A DNA stretch of 64,000 nt from an uncultured Clostridiaceae bacterium (GTDB lineage Bacteria; Bacillota; Clostridia; TANB77; CAG-508): the NCBI GenBank assembly GCA_946628065.1, contig CAMOWC010000005.1, forward strand, positions 1-64,000, read 5' to 3'. Under the pieces are notes generated by a model. The model was not told the DNA's origin, made no database searches, and saw nothing but the letters and a program-made list of their open reading frames with translations. This document shows, in pieces, positions 12,465-22,663 of the stretch (the first letter of the stretch is position 1; each line of letters begins with the position of its first letter). The translations under genes were made by a program, and so were the position numbers.

Positions 12465-12547
12465 TATAAGATATAATATTATGGATGAGGCGTATGTGCT
12501 TCATCCATTTTGTAAATTTTAAAGGGATCTTTAATTAGGGAGAATAT

Positions 12548-14395
12548 ATGGGAAGAAGAAGCAAAAAGTTTTTCGAAAAGAAGAAAAAAAGGTTAAAACA
12601 ATCAAAGAACTATAAGAAAGCAAACAAACTGCAGATATATAGAATGCAAGATGAAGATATTGATATGGGACGAATAGCCGGCACTTTTCAAAGGAATAAA
12701 AGCTTTGGGTTTGTAATACCAGATACAAGAAAAGTACCAATGGATATTTATATTTCGCAGAAGAATTTTAATGGAGCCAAGGATAACCAAAAAGTTATTG
12801 TAGAGATTACAAGGCAGGCAACAAAAGGTAGAAAACTTGAGGGCAAAATTATAGAGGTAGTAGGAGATACTGATGAAGCTGGAATAGATATGCTAACTCT
12901 TATAAAACAATATGATGTGCCATATGAATTTTCACAAGGTGTTATTGATGAGGTAAAACATATAGATACAAAAATTACTGATGCAGACGTAGCAAAAAAA
13001 CGAGTAGACTTAAGAAATGAAGAAATATTTACAATAGATGGAGAAGATGCTAAAGACTTAGATGATGCAGTATCTGTAAGTAAACATGATGATGGAACTT
13101 ATACACTTAATGTTCATATTGCAGATGTTAGCTACTATGTAAAAGAAGGAACAAAACTAAACAAAGAAGCTTTGAACAGAGGCACTAGTATATACATGTT
13201 AGATAGAGTAATACCAATGCTTCCCAAAGAGATATCCAATGGCATATGTAGCTTAAATGAAGGAGAAGATAGGCTTACATTATCAGTATCCATGAATATA
13301 GACAAAAAGGGAAATGTAACATCTTCTAAAATATACAAGTCTATAATTAATGTAACAAAAAGGATGAGTTATAACGTAGTATATAAAATTATAAATAAAA
13401 GTGATAAAGAAATATTAAAAGAATATAAGCCTTATTTAAAACACTTTAATAATATGGCAAAGCTTGCAAAATTGCTAGAAAAAAGACGTCTTGCAAATGG
13501 ATACTTAGATTTAGATATACCAGAAAGCAAGATAACCTTAGATGAACTAGGAAAGGCAATAGACGTACAAAAATATGAAATAAATGATGCACATAAAATA
13601 ATCGAAGAATTTATGATTACTGCAAATGAAACAGTTGCTGAAACATTTGAAAAGTTAAAAGCACCATTTATATATAGAATACATGAAATGCCTGATATAG
13701 AAAAAGTCGAGGATTTGAATAAGTTCTTATTTGACTTAGGATACAAAATTAAAATAAAGAAAAATGAAGTAAGCCCAAAAGATTTTAAGGAAGTAATAGA
13801 GGAGATAAAAGGAAAGAAAGAAGAAAAAGTTATTTCAACATTACTTTTAAAAACTCTTAAGCAAGCAAAATATGAAAGCCAGAACAAAGGACATTTTGGA
13901 ATTGCAAGTAAATACTACTGTCATTTTACATCTCCAATTAGAAGATATCCAGATTTGTTTATCCATAGAGTTATTTCAGAATATTTAGAAAATAATTATT
14001 GCATCAGTGAAATAATTAAGGCAAAATGGCAAAAACAAGCTGTAAAATATGCAGAAATTTCATCTGAAAAAGAAAGAAATGCTGTTATGATAGAAAGAGA
14101 TGCTGAAGATATGAAAAAGGCTGAATTTATGGAAGATAAAATAAATGATGTTTATGATGGTATTATTTCAGGAGTAACTTCATTTGGAATTTTTGTTGAA
14201 CTGGAAAATACAGTAGAGGGTTTTATAAGATTTGAGTATTTAGGGAATGACTATTACGCTTATGATGAAGAAAAAAGAATGCTTTTAGGGGAAAGAACAA
14301 AAGAAACATTTAGAATAGGAGATCCTATAAAAATTAGAGTAATTGAAGCAAATAAAAATCAACGAAGAATTTCTTTTGCAAAAGAAAATATGTAG
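12548..14395 (+). CDS. rnr: ribonuclease R (RNB + S1)
   Basis: DGEDAKDLDDAVSV, HIADVSYYV, HFTSPIRRYPDL, C-terminal S1 domain. Confidence 0.95.
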   Translation: MGRRSKKFFEKKKKRLKQSKNYKKANKLQIYRMQDEDIDMGRIAGTFQRNKSFGFVIPDTRKVPMDIYISQKNFNGAKDNQKVIVEITRQATKGRKLEGKIIEVVGDTDEAGIDMLTLIKQYDVPYEFSQGVIDEVKHIDTKITDADVAKKRVDLRNEEIFTIDGEDAKDLDDAVSVSKHDDGTYTLNVHIADVSYYVKEGTKLNKEALNRGTSIYMLDRVIPMLPKEISNGICSLNEGEDRLTLSVSMNIDKKGNVTSSKIYKSIINVTKRMSYNVVYKIINKSDKEILKEYKPYLKHFNNMAKLAKLLEKRRLANGYLDLDIPESKITLDELGKAIDVQKYEINDAHKIIEEFMITANETVAETFEKLKAPFIYRIHEMPDIEKVEDLNKFLFDLGYKIKIKKNEVSPKDFKEVIEEIKGKKEEKVISTLLLKTLKQAKYESQNKGHFGIASKYYCHFTSPIRRYPDLFIHRVISEYLENNYCISEIIKAKWQKQAVKYAEISSEKERNAVMIERDAEDMKKAEFMEDKINDVYDGIISGVTSFGIFVELENTVEGFIRFEYLGNDYYAYDEEKRMLLGERTKETFRIGDPIKIRVIEANKNQRRISFAKENM

Positions 14396-14400
14396 TTTAG

Positions 14401-14432
14401 AAACGACCTGTAAAAAACAGGTCGTTTTTTTG
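14401..14432 (+). terminator. terminator after rnr
   Basis: aaacgacctgtaaaaaacaggtcgttttttt. Confidence 0.9.
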
Positions 14433-14439
14433 CACCTAA

Positions 14440-14613
14440 TTATTGAAATGCCATTATTAAAACAAAGAAAATGTATACAAACGAAGAGAAAGCTATTACA
14501 AAAAAACCTCCAAAAGCATTTTTTTGTTGTATTTCAAAAAAACCATAGAAAATAGCTTTTATTATCAAAAATGTAACTAAAACATAAGACAAGATTCTAA
14601 CTATAATATTCAT
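14440..14613 (-). CDS. small (57 aa) hydrophobic protein at the 3' end of the ger operon
   Basis: MNIIVRILSYVLVTFLIIKAIFYGFFEIQQKNAFGGFFVIAFSSFVYIFFVLIMAFQ; below the ORF-track cutoff; RBS ggag upstream on the minus strand. Confidence 0.6.
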   Translation of the reverse strand: MNIIVRILSYVLVTFLIIKAIFYGFFEIQQKNAFGGFFVIAFSSFVYIFFVLIMAFQ

Positions 14614-14623
14614 TTATACTCCT

Positions 14624-15850
14624 TTAACTTTGCACTAATAAATAGCCAGTTATAACGTCAACATTTAGATTAACATTAAAAAAACTATCAGAATATAAAT
14701 TAGGCCAATCTATATTTTTAAATTCGTCTATAGTACTAAAACTAGATGCTAAATACTTGCCGAATCCGGCAATATCTGAATGATAATCTTTTGACGTTTT
14801 ATATAAATAATCTAAAATATTGTGCTTAACAAGGGATGAGGCATACTTATTAATAAGTAATAAGTTTTCATTATCTGAAAGATCTAAATTGAATTCTGCT
14901 GAGTCAACAGTAGCTTTAAGATTAACGTCAATATTTATATATGGAGACCCATTTAAAAGTGAGACATTTACTTTAGAGCTTCCGTCATTTTGTATATTTA
15001 AATCCAATATTTGATTCTGAATGAAAGGACTAGGAATAGAAAGAGTTGTAGATTTAAATGAATTGGTACATATTAAATGGCAAATTGAATCCATACCGAG
15101 AAAGCTCTCCTACAAGCTTATCTCCATTAAATACTGCGATACCGGTAAATTCCAAATTTGTCTTGTTTTTTATTGGAGTTTGCCCTGCTTTATAGCTCCC
15201 GTTTAAATCAACATATGAGTCTTCTAAATCCACGCTATGCGTGGAATTTGAATTGATAGCTCCAAGAATAGCAACTGGCTGTGATGCGTAATCTTTATAT
15301 GCTGAATAGAAATCTGTAAGTGTTGTGTCAGCTGAAAAACCAGTGTAATTATAAGATGCTAATACCTGCTCATAATATCTTGAAGATAGAATTTCTAGGC
15401 TGGGTGAGGAGTTATTTAGAAAATCTTCCGTACTACACCTACATATTACGACATTACAATCTGGTCTTACTTCAACATTATTTACTAAAGTTGATATATA
15501 TTTAGATATCCCTTCAGAAGCAATCTGTTCAGAAAAAACTATTATTTTTGCATGAGATAGATTAACTTGTTTACTTATATAACTATTTATTAGGTTAATA
15601 CCTGAATCGATTGAAGCACACTCAACTGTGGTAATAACCGTTGAAGTAAACTGTTGGCTACCGATCTCCGACTATTACCAGAATCAGGAGCAGAGAATTG
15701 TAAACTTAATCTTAGCAAATTTTCTGTTCCCTTATCTATTCCTATTGCAACTGCATAGGAAAGTGATTCTACACCACGCGCATCGTGTGAAACAATAATA
15801 TTAAAGAAAAAAATAACAATAATAATAATGATAGAAAAGTGTTTTATCAT
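14624..15850 (-). CDS. gerC: Ger(x)C family spore germination protein; three +1 frameshifts at CGG codons
   Basis: Continuous after skipping C at 15670, 15663 and 15098: ...FSAPDSGNS-GD-GSQQFTSTVITTVECASIDSGINLINSYISKQVNLSHAKIIVFSEQIASEG...FTGIAVFNGDKLVGELS-GMDSICHLI... Confidence 0.88.
15096..15098 (-). other. CGG +1 frameshift site 4 (TCT C|GGT ATG)
   Basis: 188 codons after site 3, in frame. Confidence 0.85.
15661..15663 (-). other. CGG +1 frameshift site 3 (GAT C|GGT AGC)
   Basis: CGG is in frame only after site 2 has shifted; two shifts 7 nt apart. Confidence 0.85.
15668..15670 (-). other. CGG +1 frameshift site 2 (AGT C|GGA GAT)
   Basis: 60 codons from the gerC start at 15850, in frame. 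Confidence 0.85.
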
Positions 15851-16947
15851 GAAGTAGACCCTTTCTTTTTTAATAATTTAATATTAGCGACTATAAGAAT
15901 GAAAAAACTTAAGATGTAAACTAAAATTAATTCGAAATATCGATATATTGTTTCATGTATAAATTTACTGATGGCAATATTATGGGAAAAAAAGCTGGCA
16001 CTATAAATTAAAATAATAAAAGGAAATACCATAGGCTTAGTAGTAGATGTATTTGAGATTTTTTTAAAAATATTAAGACATAATGCAGTAATAATGCTTA
16101 AATAAGATAACACAAGTAAAATCCAAATTAAAATAAAAATAGCATCTGTCCTTTGGAAGAATCTACCATACTGTATTGTGCGAGTAAGACTATACATTGC
16201 TATTGTTTGATCTGTGCCTGACACATACGAGAAAACAAGCAACAAACTTACAACACTTGCTAGGAGATATATAGCGGAGATTATAATTGAAACAAGTGAA
16301 ATAGTTTTAAATTTTTCATAGCTTTTAAGCACAGGCATTAAAAAATACAAAAGTGCAATACCATCAAAAGCAAATATATTTGTAAGTCCGGCTAAAAAAA
16401 GTAGAATCTATTCCGTAACCTAATACTGGAAATAAATTTCCAAATGTAAAGTTTGTAGAAGTTGAAAGAAATATAATTAACATACTAATCAATCCGAAGT
16501 GGCAAAACAATTAAGTTTATATTTGATATGGCTTTAAATCCAGTTCTATTTGCTATTGCCACCGCAATTAAAAATATAGCTGTTATCATATAAACAGGAG
16601 TGTTAGGATAATATATTAATTTTAGAGCGGATGCAAAATACTGCAAAAGGTTGCTTGATAGTAATACAAATAAAGTAATATATGCAATACCTATAAACAC
16701 TTTTACCACTTTTCCGTCCAGCATATTCACTAATATCGAGAATATCTTTCCCAGTAAAATTCTTAAACAATTTACATATAATTAGAGTAAAAATAATAGA
16801 AATTAAGCTTATAAACAATACATTGATCCATGAAGCTGAGCCAGTTGACTGTATTATGGATTCTGGAATATTTATTATTATATGATTTGTCATAACTATG
16901 CAAACAAGTGCAATAGCTTCTACAGTACCAATTTTATAATAATTCAT
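15847..16947 (-). CDS. gerB: GerAB/GerB family germination permease; three +1 frameshifts at CGG codons
   Basis: ORF fragments 16603..16947, 16485..16730 and 15847..16350 become one continuous polytopic protein after skipping C at 16716, 16496 and 16390: ...ISEYAG-GKVVKVFIGIAYITLF...NLIVLPL-GLISMLIIF...DSTFFS-GLTNIFAFDGIALLYF... Confidence 0.9.
16388..16390 (-). other. CGG +1 frameshift site 7 (AGC C|GGA CTT)
   Basis: 35 codons after site 6; then 181 codons to the gerB stop. Confidence 0.85.
16494..16496 (-). other. CGG +1 frameshift site 6 (CTT C|GGA TTG)
   Basis: 73 codons after site 5; zero frame stops two codons later (TAG). Confidence 0.85.
16714..16716 (-). other. CGG +1 frameshift site 5 (GGA C|GGA AAA)
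   Basis: 77 codons from the gerB start at 16947. Confidence 0.85.
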
Positions 16948-16968
16948 AATTCTCCTTTTAAAGTTATT

Positions 16969-18699
16969 TTAAGTGCTTTTCCATTTTATACTTATTTTCC
17001 CTTGAGTTTTTGTTCTTTTAGTATTTAAAAAATCTGGTCTATTTTCTCTTTTCCAAATAGGTAATAGAAATAGTGATGCTTCTGCATCTCCATTACTTAC
17101 AGGAATATATGGAGAAAAGTATGGGACACCAAAGGAATTTAAGTCTAGTAATACAACAAAATTTACAAATAATCCAAATCCTATCCCTAAAAATCCAAAA
17201 AAGTATCCTGCAAAAATATAGAAAAATCTCCAGAGCCTCAAACTAAAACCTAAAGAAAAATCTGGAATTGCAAAAGAACATATACCTGTTATCGCTACAA
17301 TAATTATTAATATAGGACTAACTATATTGGCATTAACAGCAGCTTCACCGAGAATTAATGCGCCAACAATGCCTATTGTTGAACCCATGGGAGACGGAAC
17401 TCTAAGGCCTGCTTCGCGAATTAGCTCAAATGATATTTCCATTAAGATAATCTCAAAAAAAACTGGAAAAGGCACTGTTTGTCTAGAAGCGGATATTGCA
17501 AAAAGAAGTTCTGTAGGAATTAGCTCTTGATGATAATTAGTTATAGCAATATAGATGCCAGGAAGCAATAGAGCAAAGAATGCAGATATAAGCCTAATTA
17601 TTTTAAGAAGGTTCGCAAATTGATGCTTTAAGTTCATATCTTCAGGAGATGACAGAAAATCAACAAGCAACCCAGGAACAATAAGAACATATGGGCTTCC
17701 ATTAACAATTATAACTACACGTCCTTCTAATACATGGTTAGCTGCTTTATCTGGCCTTTCAGTTGAAATGATTTGTGGGTCAGCAATCTCATCATTATCT
17801 TGTATTAATTGATCAAGTTGACCAGATGATACTAAAGAATCAATATTCAAGTTATTTATGCGAAACTTTACTTCAGATACAAGCTCATCATTTGCAATAT
17901 TTTTCATGTAGCAAATAGCAATTTTAGTTCTTGTAATAGAGCCCACACTTGTTGATTCAATAACTAGATTTTCATTATTTACAATTCTCCTAAGAAGAGA
18001 TGTATTCGTTCTAATATTTTCAACAAAGGCTTCTTGAGCTCCATGAACTACAATTTCATTATTAGGTTCTGCTACAGCACGAGTTTGAAAACCTTTAACT
18101 TCAATATTAAATGCTACAGGAATAGAATCAATGAAAAGAGCGCAATTACCAGAATTTATTTCAGAAATTATTTTTGAAAATTTTGTTTCTTTGGTTATAG
18201 TGTTTTGAGGAATAAGAGAATTGTATATATAGTCATCTATTTTAAATTTTTTAATTTTTTTAATACTAATATTTTTTGAAACAGGTATAGAAGTAATTCT
18301 TTTCGTTTCATTAGTGCGTGTATTAGAAAGATTGTGGAGCATAAGAGGTTTAAGCACAAAATCGTTTATCATTTTAGAATCTATCATACCATCAATATAA
18401 ATCAGAAAAGCTTTGAACTCTTTGTTACTGGCAGTTAAAGTGAATTGGCGTAAAACAATATCACTGTTAATCAAAATATTATACTTTACTTTTAGAAAAT
18501 CTAAATTAGAGTTTAGATCACTCATAATATTGGCGACTATATCTTCACCAGAAAAAGAAGAGCTGCTTTCGGAAATTATTGATGTTTGCTCTTTTTGAGA
18601 CTCTGGCAAAGAAAATGCATAAGAATTATTAGGCGTATATTTAAATATTGAGATAAGACTATTTATTATATTTTTTTTCAACTCAAATAACCCTTTCAA
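16969..18699 (-). CDS. gerA: GerAA/GerA family spore germination protein
   Basis: 576 aa; RPDKAANHVLEGRVVIIVNGSPYVLIVPGLLVDFLSSPEDM; intact, with no in-frame CGG. Confidence 0.95.
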   Translation of the reverse strand: MKGLFELKKNIINSLISIFKYTPNNSYAFSLPESQKEQTSIISESSSSFSGEDIVANIMSDLNSNLDFLKVKYNILINSDIVLRQFTLTASNKEFKAFLIYIDGMIDSKMINDFVLKPLMLHNLSNTRTNETKRITSIPVSKNISIKKIKKFKIDDYIYNSLIPQNTITKETKFSKIISEINSGNCALFIDSIPVAFNIEVKGFQTRAVAEPNNEIVVHGAQEAFVENIRTNTSLLRRIVNNENLVIESTSVGSITRTKIAICYMKNIANDELVSEVKFRINNLNIDSLVSSGQLDQLIQDNDEIADPQIISTERPDKAANHVLEGRVVIIVNGSPYVLIVPGLLVDFLSSPEDMNLKHQFANLLKIIRLISAFFALLLPGIYIAITNYHQELIPTELLFAISASRQTVPFPVFFEIILMEISFELIREAGLRVPSPMGSTIGIVGALILGEAAVNANIVSPILIIIVAITGICSFAIPDFSLGFSLRLWRFFYIFAGYFFGFLGIGFGLFVNFVVLLDLNSFGVPYFSPYIPVSNGDAEASLFLLPIWKRENRPDFLNTKRTKTQGKISIKWKST

Positions 18700-18882
18700 A
18701 ACTTGTTTTTGTTAGTATTTACAAGCATAAAAAAAATATGCTATAAGAGGATTAATATTATAAAATTGTTAAATAATTAAATTGCTATAAAAAATAAAAT
18801 ATTTAAAAAAGTAATAATATTGCTCCATCCTTAATATAAATTAATTAAACAGATTAGTACAAACTTTTAAGGAGGAAGTAAA

Positions 18883-20362
18883 ATGGAAAACCTAGGATTA
18901 TACCAAGATATTGCAGACAGAACACAAGGCGATATTTATGTTGGAGTTGTAGGACCGGTTAGAACAGGTAAATCAACTTTTATCAAACGTTTTATGGATT
19001 TACTTGTTATTCCAAACATTGAAAATAATTATAAAAAAGAAAGAGCGAGGGATGAACTCCCGCAAAGTGCAGCAGGAAGAACAATAATGACAACAGAACC
19101 CAAATTTGTCCCAAACGAAGCAGTAGAAATAACAATAGGAGACAATCTAAAGCTTAAAACACGACTAGTAGATTGTGTAGGATATTTAGTAAATAATGCG
19201 CTACGGTTACATGGAAGATGAAGTTCCTAGAATGGTGAAAACGCCGTGGTCAGAAGAGGAAATACCTTTTGAAATTGCGGCAGAAATGGGAACAAAGAAA
19301 GTAATTACAGAACATTCCACAATAGGAATAATTATAACAACAGATGGGACAATAACAGATATTCCAAGAGAAGACTATGTGGAAGCGGAAGAAAGAGTAG
19401 TTGAAGAATTGCGTGCTCTTAACAAACCGTTTATTATAGTATTAAATTCGGCAGATCCTAATAACACGTATACACAAAATTTAGCACAAGAATTGGAAGA
19501 TAAATATAAAACGCCAGTAATACCAACAAATTGTGCAAACCTTAATATGGAGGACATAAACAGTATTTTTGGTAAAGTACTCTACGAATTTCCCGTTGAT
19601 AGAATAAACATAAATTTACCAGGGTGGATTGATGAGTTATCTTTTGAACACCCGCTTAAAAAGGAATTATATAAGGAGATTCAAGATGCATTTAAAAATG
19701 TGAGGATTATAAAGCAGGTAGAAAGTGGAGTAAAAACAATTGAAAGAACTGATATAATAAATAAAACAATGCTAGAAGGAATAAAACTTGGAACCGGCGA
19801 TGTTAATATAGACATTGGCTTGCAGGACTCACTTTTTTACAAAGTATTAACTGATATTTCAGGGGTAGATGTTACAAATGAAGGCGACCTATTTGCTACT
19901 ATAACAGATTTAGCAATGGTAAAAAAAGAATATGATAAAATTTCATATGCTCTTCATGAAGTAAGACAAAAAGGGTATGGAATTGTAACACCTTCTATGG
20001 ATGAACTAATATTAGAAGAGCCTGAGATGGTAAAACAGGGGTCGAGATTTGGAGTAAAACTTAGAGCAAAAGCCCCTTCGATACATATGATAAGAGCTGA
20101 TATAGAAACAGAAGTATCACCAGTAGTTGGAAGTGAAAAACAATCAGAAGATTTAGTAAATTATCTATTATCAGAATTTGAAAATGATCCTAAAAAAATA
20201 TGGGAATCAAATATTTTTGGCAAAAGCTTGCATGAACTTGTAAATGAAGGACTACAAAACAAGCTTGGGAAAATGCCAGAAGATGCACAAGAAAAAATCC
20301 AAGAAACACTTGAAAGAATTGTCAACGAAGGTAGTGGAGGACTGATTTGCATAATACTATAA
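18883..20362 (+). CDS. spoIVA: stage IV sporulation protein A; one +1 frameshift at CGG 19204-19206
   Basis: IYVGVVGPVRTGKSTFIKRFMDLLVIPNI...TRLVDCVGYLVNNAL-GYMEDEVPRMVKTPWSEEEIPFEIAAEMGTKKVI restored by skipping C19204. Confidence 0.96.
19204..19206 (+). other. CGG +1 frameshift site 8 (CTA C|GGT TAC)
   Basis: 107 codons into spoIVA; 386 codons follow in the shifted frame. Confidence 0.9.
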
Positions 20363-20458
20363 TTAAATGACCCATAAGTGGGAAGAGAATGTAAAATTAA
20401 TGGTTTACGAACATTGATTATTACTTTATTTCATTTTGTACAAAAATGAGGAACAAAA

Positions 20459-20779
20459 ATGTTAAGAAACGTTACAAACGATTACTTGACACACGTAAAA
20501 TATACAAAAGGGATAACACTTATTGCTCTTATAATAACTGTGGTAGTTCTGGTAATTATTGCTGGGACTGCAGTAACACTTAGTATAAAACAAGATGGAA
20601 TTTTTACTAAATCAAATAGCGCTGTTTCTATGTACAATGAAAGAAATATGAAACATAATGAAACTGTATCAGACTATTTAAAATATTTCGATAATAACCC
20701 TAATAGAATAACAATTACAGCGAGACAAACAGGTGCTAAGGTAGAGCGCTTGGCAAATGGCAAAATGAAGGATTGGTAA
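20459..20779 (+). CDS. short prepilin-like protein (N-terminal methylation-type segment)
   Basis: KGITLIALIITVVVLVIIAGTAVTLSI; 106 aa, possibly truncated at an adjoining palindromic element. Confidence 0.55.
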   Translation: MLRNVTNDYLTHVKYTKGITLIALIITVVVLVIIAGTAVTLSIKQDGIFTKSNSAVSMYNERNMKHNETVSDYLKYFDNNPNRITITARQTGAKVERLANGKMKDW

Positions 20780-20850
20780 GACACGAACTTGGGGACGTCC
20801 ATCAAAAGTTCAAAAATTGAACTTTTGATGGACGTCCCCAAGTTCGCGTC
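20780..20850. repeat. palindromic GGGGACGT-family element A
   Basis: 34 nt arms gacacgaacttggggacgtccatcaaaagttcaa / ttgaacttttgatggacgtccccaagttcgcgtc (one mismatch). Confidence 0.9.
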
Positions 20851-20926
20851 TCCACACACAAGAGAATTGCTTCCAACGTTAATGCCTCACAATTAGCTTA
20901 GAATGTTACTCTTGGTAATTTTATAT

Positions 20927-21307
20927 TTACATACCTTGATTTCCAGGTAGAAAATAATCAACAACGCCATAGACTAAAGCACCAACTATTGCAGCAATCC
21001 AAGATATAGAATAGCCAGCTACAAAATATTGAGTTAAATATAAAATGGCAGTTGCTAACACAAATCCTACAAAGCCTTTACCAAAAGGACTAGCATGTAA
21101 GTTTGTAAATCTAGTTATCAAATAATCCATAGCGGTCAAAACAACAGCAGCTAAAGCAAGTGCCCAAATATTATCTATAGTAAATCCTGGTGTAAAAAAA
21201 GCAGTGATAGCAAGAACTACTGCCGCAGCTATTAACCTTCCAATAATTTGACCAACTGTATTACCGGTATTGCTTTTGGATTGAATGGTTGAATCATTAT
21301 TATCCAT
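20927..21307 (-). CDS. phage holin family 4-type membrane protein
   Basis: 126 aa, four TM segments, FTIDNIWALALAAVVLTAMDYLI...GFVLATAILYLTQYFVAGYSISWIAAIVGALVYGVVDYFLPG. Confidence 0.75.
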   Translation of the reverse strand: MDNNDSTIQSKSNTGNTVGQIIGRLIAAAVVLAITAFFTPGFTIDNIWALALAAVVLTAMDYLITRFTNLHASPFGKGFVGFVLATAILYLTQYFVAGYSISWIAAIVGALVYGVVDYFLPGNQGM

Positions 21308-21507
21308 TTATTATAGACCTCCTTTTTAAAGAAATTCTTTTAATGGCCTTAAAATTAGTATGTAGTTTTCTTAAAAAAATATACATAATTAAGACAAAAC
21401 GCAATTTTTCGAAGTTTAATTACCAATTTTAGATAATATTAAATTTTAAAATATATGTATAGTTTATATTTTTTTAGCAGAAAATATTCATAAATTAAGG
21501 AGAAAAA

Positions 21508-22195
21508 ATGCTTACGATTTTTATTAGAGTCATTATTTTGTATACTTTAGTTTTAATTACAATGCGTCTTATGGGAAAAAGAGAAATAGGACAACTTCAA
21601 CCATTTGAATTGGCTATATCTATTATGATTGCTGATTTGGCAAGCGTTCCTATGGCTGATATAGGAATTCCGATTTTAAGTGGAATTATTCCAATTTTAG
21701 GGTTACTGGCATTACACTTATTAATTACATTTATAAATTTAAAAAGCATAAAAGCAAGAGAAATAATATGTGGTAGGCCATCTATTTTAATAGAAAATGG
21801 AAAAATCAATGAGAAAGCGCTAAAAAAAGAAAGATTTACAGTAAATGAATTAGAAGAAAGACTGAGAGGAAACAACATATCTAATATAGCAGATGTTAAC
21901 TATGCTATACTAGAAACAAGCGGACAGATTACGGTTACTCCAAAACCTGAAAAAAGAGGGATAACGTTAGCAGACTTGAATATTGAGCCTAAAAATGAAG
22001 GAATACCATATGACCTTGTTATAGATGGAAAAATAATGTATCAAAACTTAGAAAAATTACGGAAAAGATTATCAATGGCTACAAAATCAGGCTAGTGATT
22101 TTCAAATAAAACCGGAAGAAGCACTTATTATAACATTTGACGGTAATCAGAAAATTTTCTGCCAAATTAAAGAAAAAAACGGAGGAAAATCTTGA
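21508..22195 (+). CDS. DUF421 (YetF/YcaP-like) membrane protein; one +1 frameshift at CGG 22060-22062
   Basis: LMGKREIGQLQPFELAISIMIADLASVPM; frame restored by skipping C22060: LEKL-GKDYQWLQNQASDFQIKPEEALIITFDGNQKIFCQIKEKNGGKS*. Confidence 0.9.
22060..22062 (+). other. CGG +1 frameshift site 9 (TTA C|GGA AAA)
   Basis: 184 codons into DUF421; 45 codons including stop in the shifted frame. Confidence 0.85.
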
Positions 22196-22584
22196 AAGAA
22201 ATAATAGGCATAATAATTATAATTGCTGTAGTAGGAACGGCAAGTTTCCTACTACAAAAATATTTAGATGATACAAGCGATGAGATTTTATCAAAACTTG
22301 AAAATTTAAAAAAAGAAATAAAAAGAGAGCAAAAGATGAGCAACAAAGAAGAGGCGTTATTGATGGCAGAGGAAGTAGATAAAAAATGGGATGACATAAA
22401 TAACATATGGTCGATGATAGTAGTTCACCAAGAATTAGATAATATTAAATTATCAATTCTTGAAGTAAAAAGTGCAATTGAATCGGAAGCATTTGATGAT
22501 GCATTAGAAGAAATAGATAAAACTATATTTTTAGCAGGCCATATAAGAGAAAAGGAATCTCTTAAGCTTAAAAACATTTTTTAG
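22192..22584 (+). CDS. DUF4363-like protein
   Basis: 130 aa, N-terminal TM, follows DUF421 with a 4-nt overlap (TTG start). Confidence 0.7.
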   Translation: MKEIIGIIIIIAVVGTASFLLQKYLDDTSDEILSKLENLKKEIKREQKMSNKEEALLMAEEVDKKWDDINNIWSMIVVHQELDNIKLSILEVKSAIESEAFDDALEEIDKTIFLAGHIREKESLKLKNIF

Positions 22585-22663
22585 AATCATGTAGTGCGAA
22601 CTCGATTTTTGCAATATAAAGACACATATGATATAATGCGCTTTGAAAGGAAGTGCAATTAAC

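Noticed and set aside
14624-16947. gerB and gerC as ordinary pseudogenes
   Set aside because: All lesions are of one type (C before GG in phase, giving in-frame CGG), with no premature stops, other indels or deletions, and the shifted frames encode intact family features.
20927-21307. Prophage signal from the holin-like gene
   Set aside because: Family is widespread as chromosomal single genes; no other phage genes nearby.
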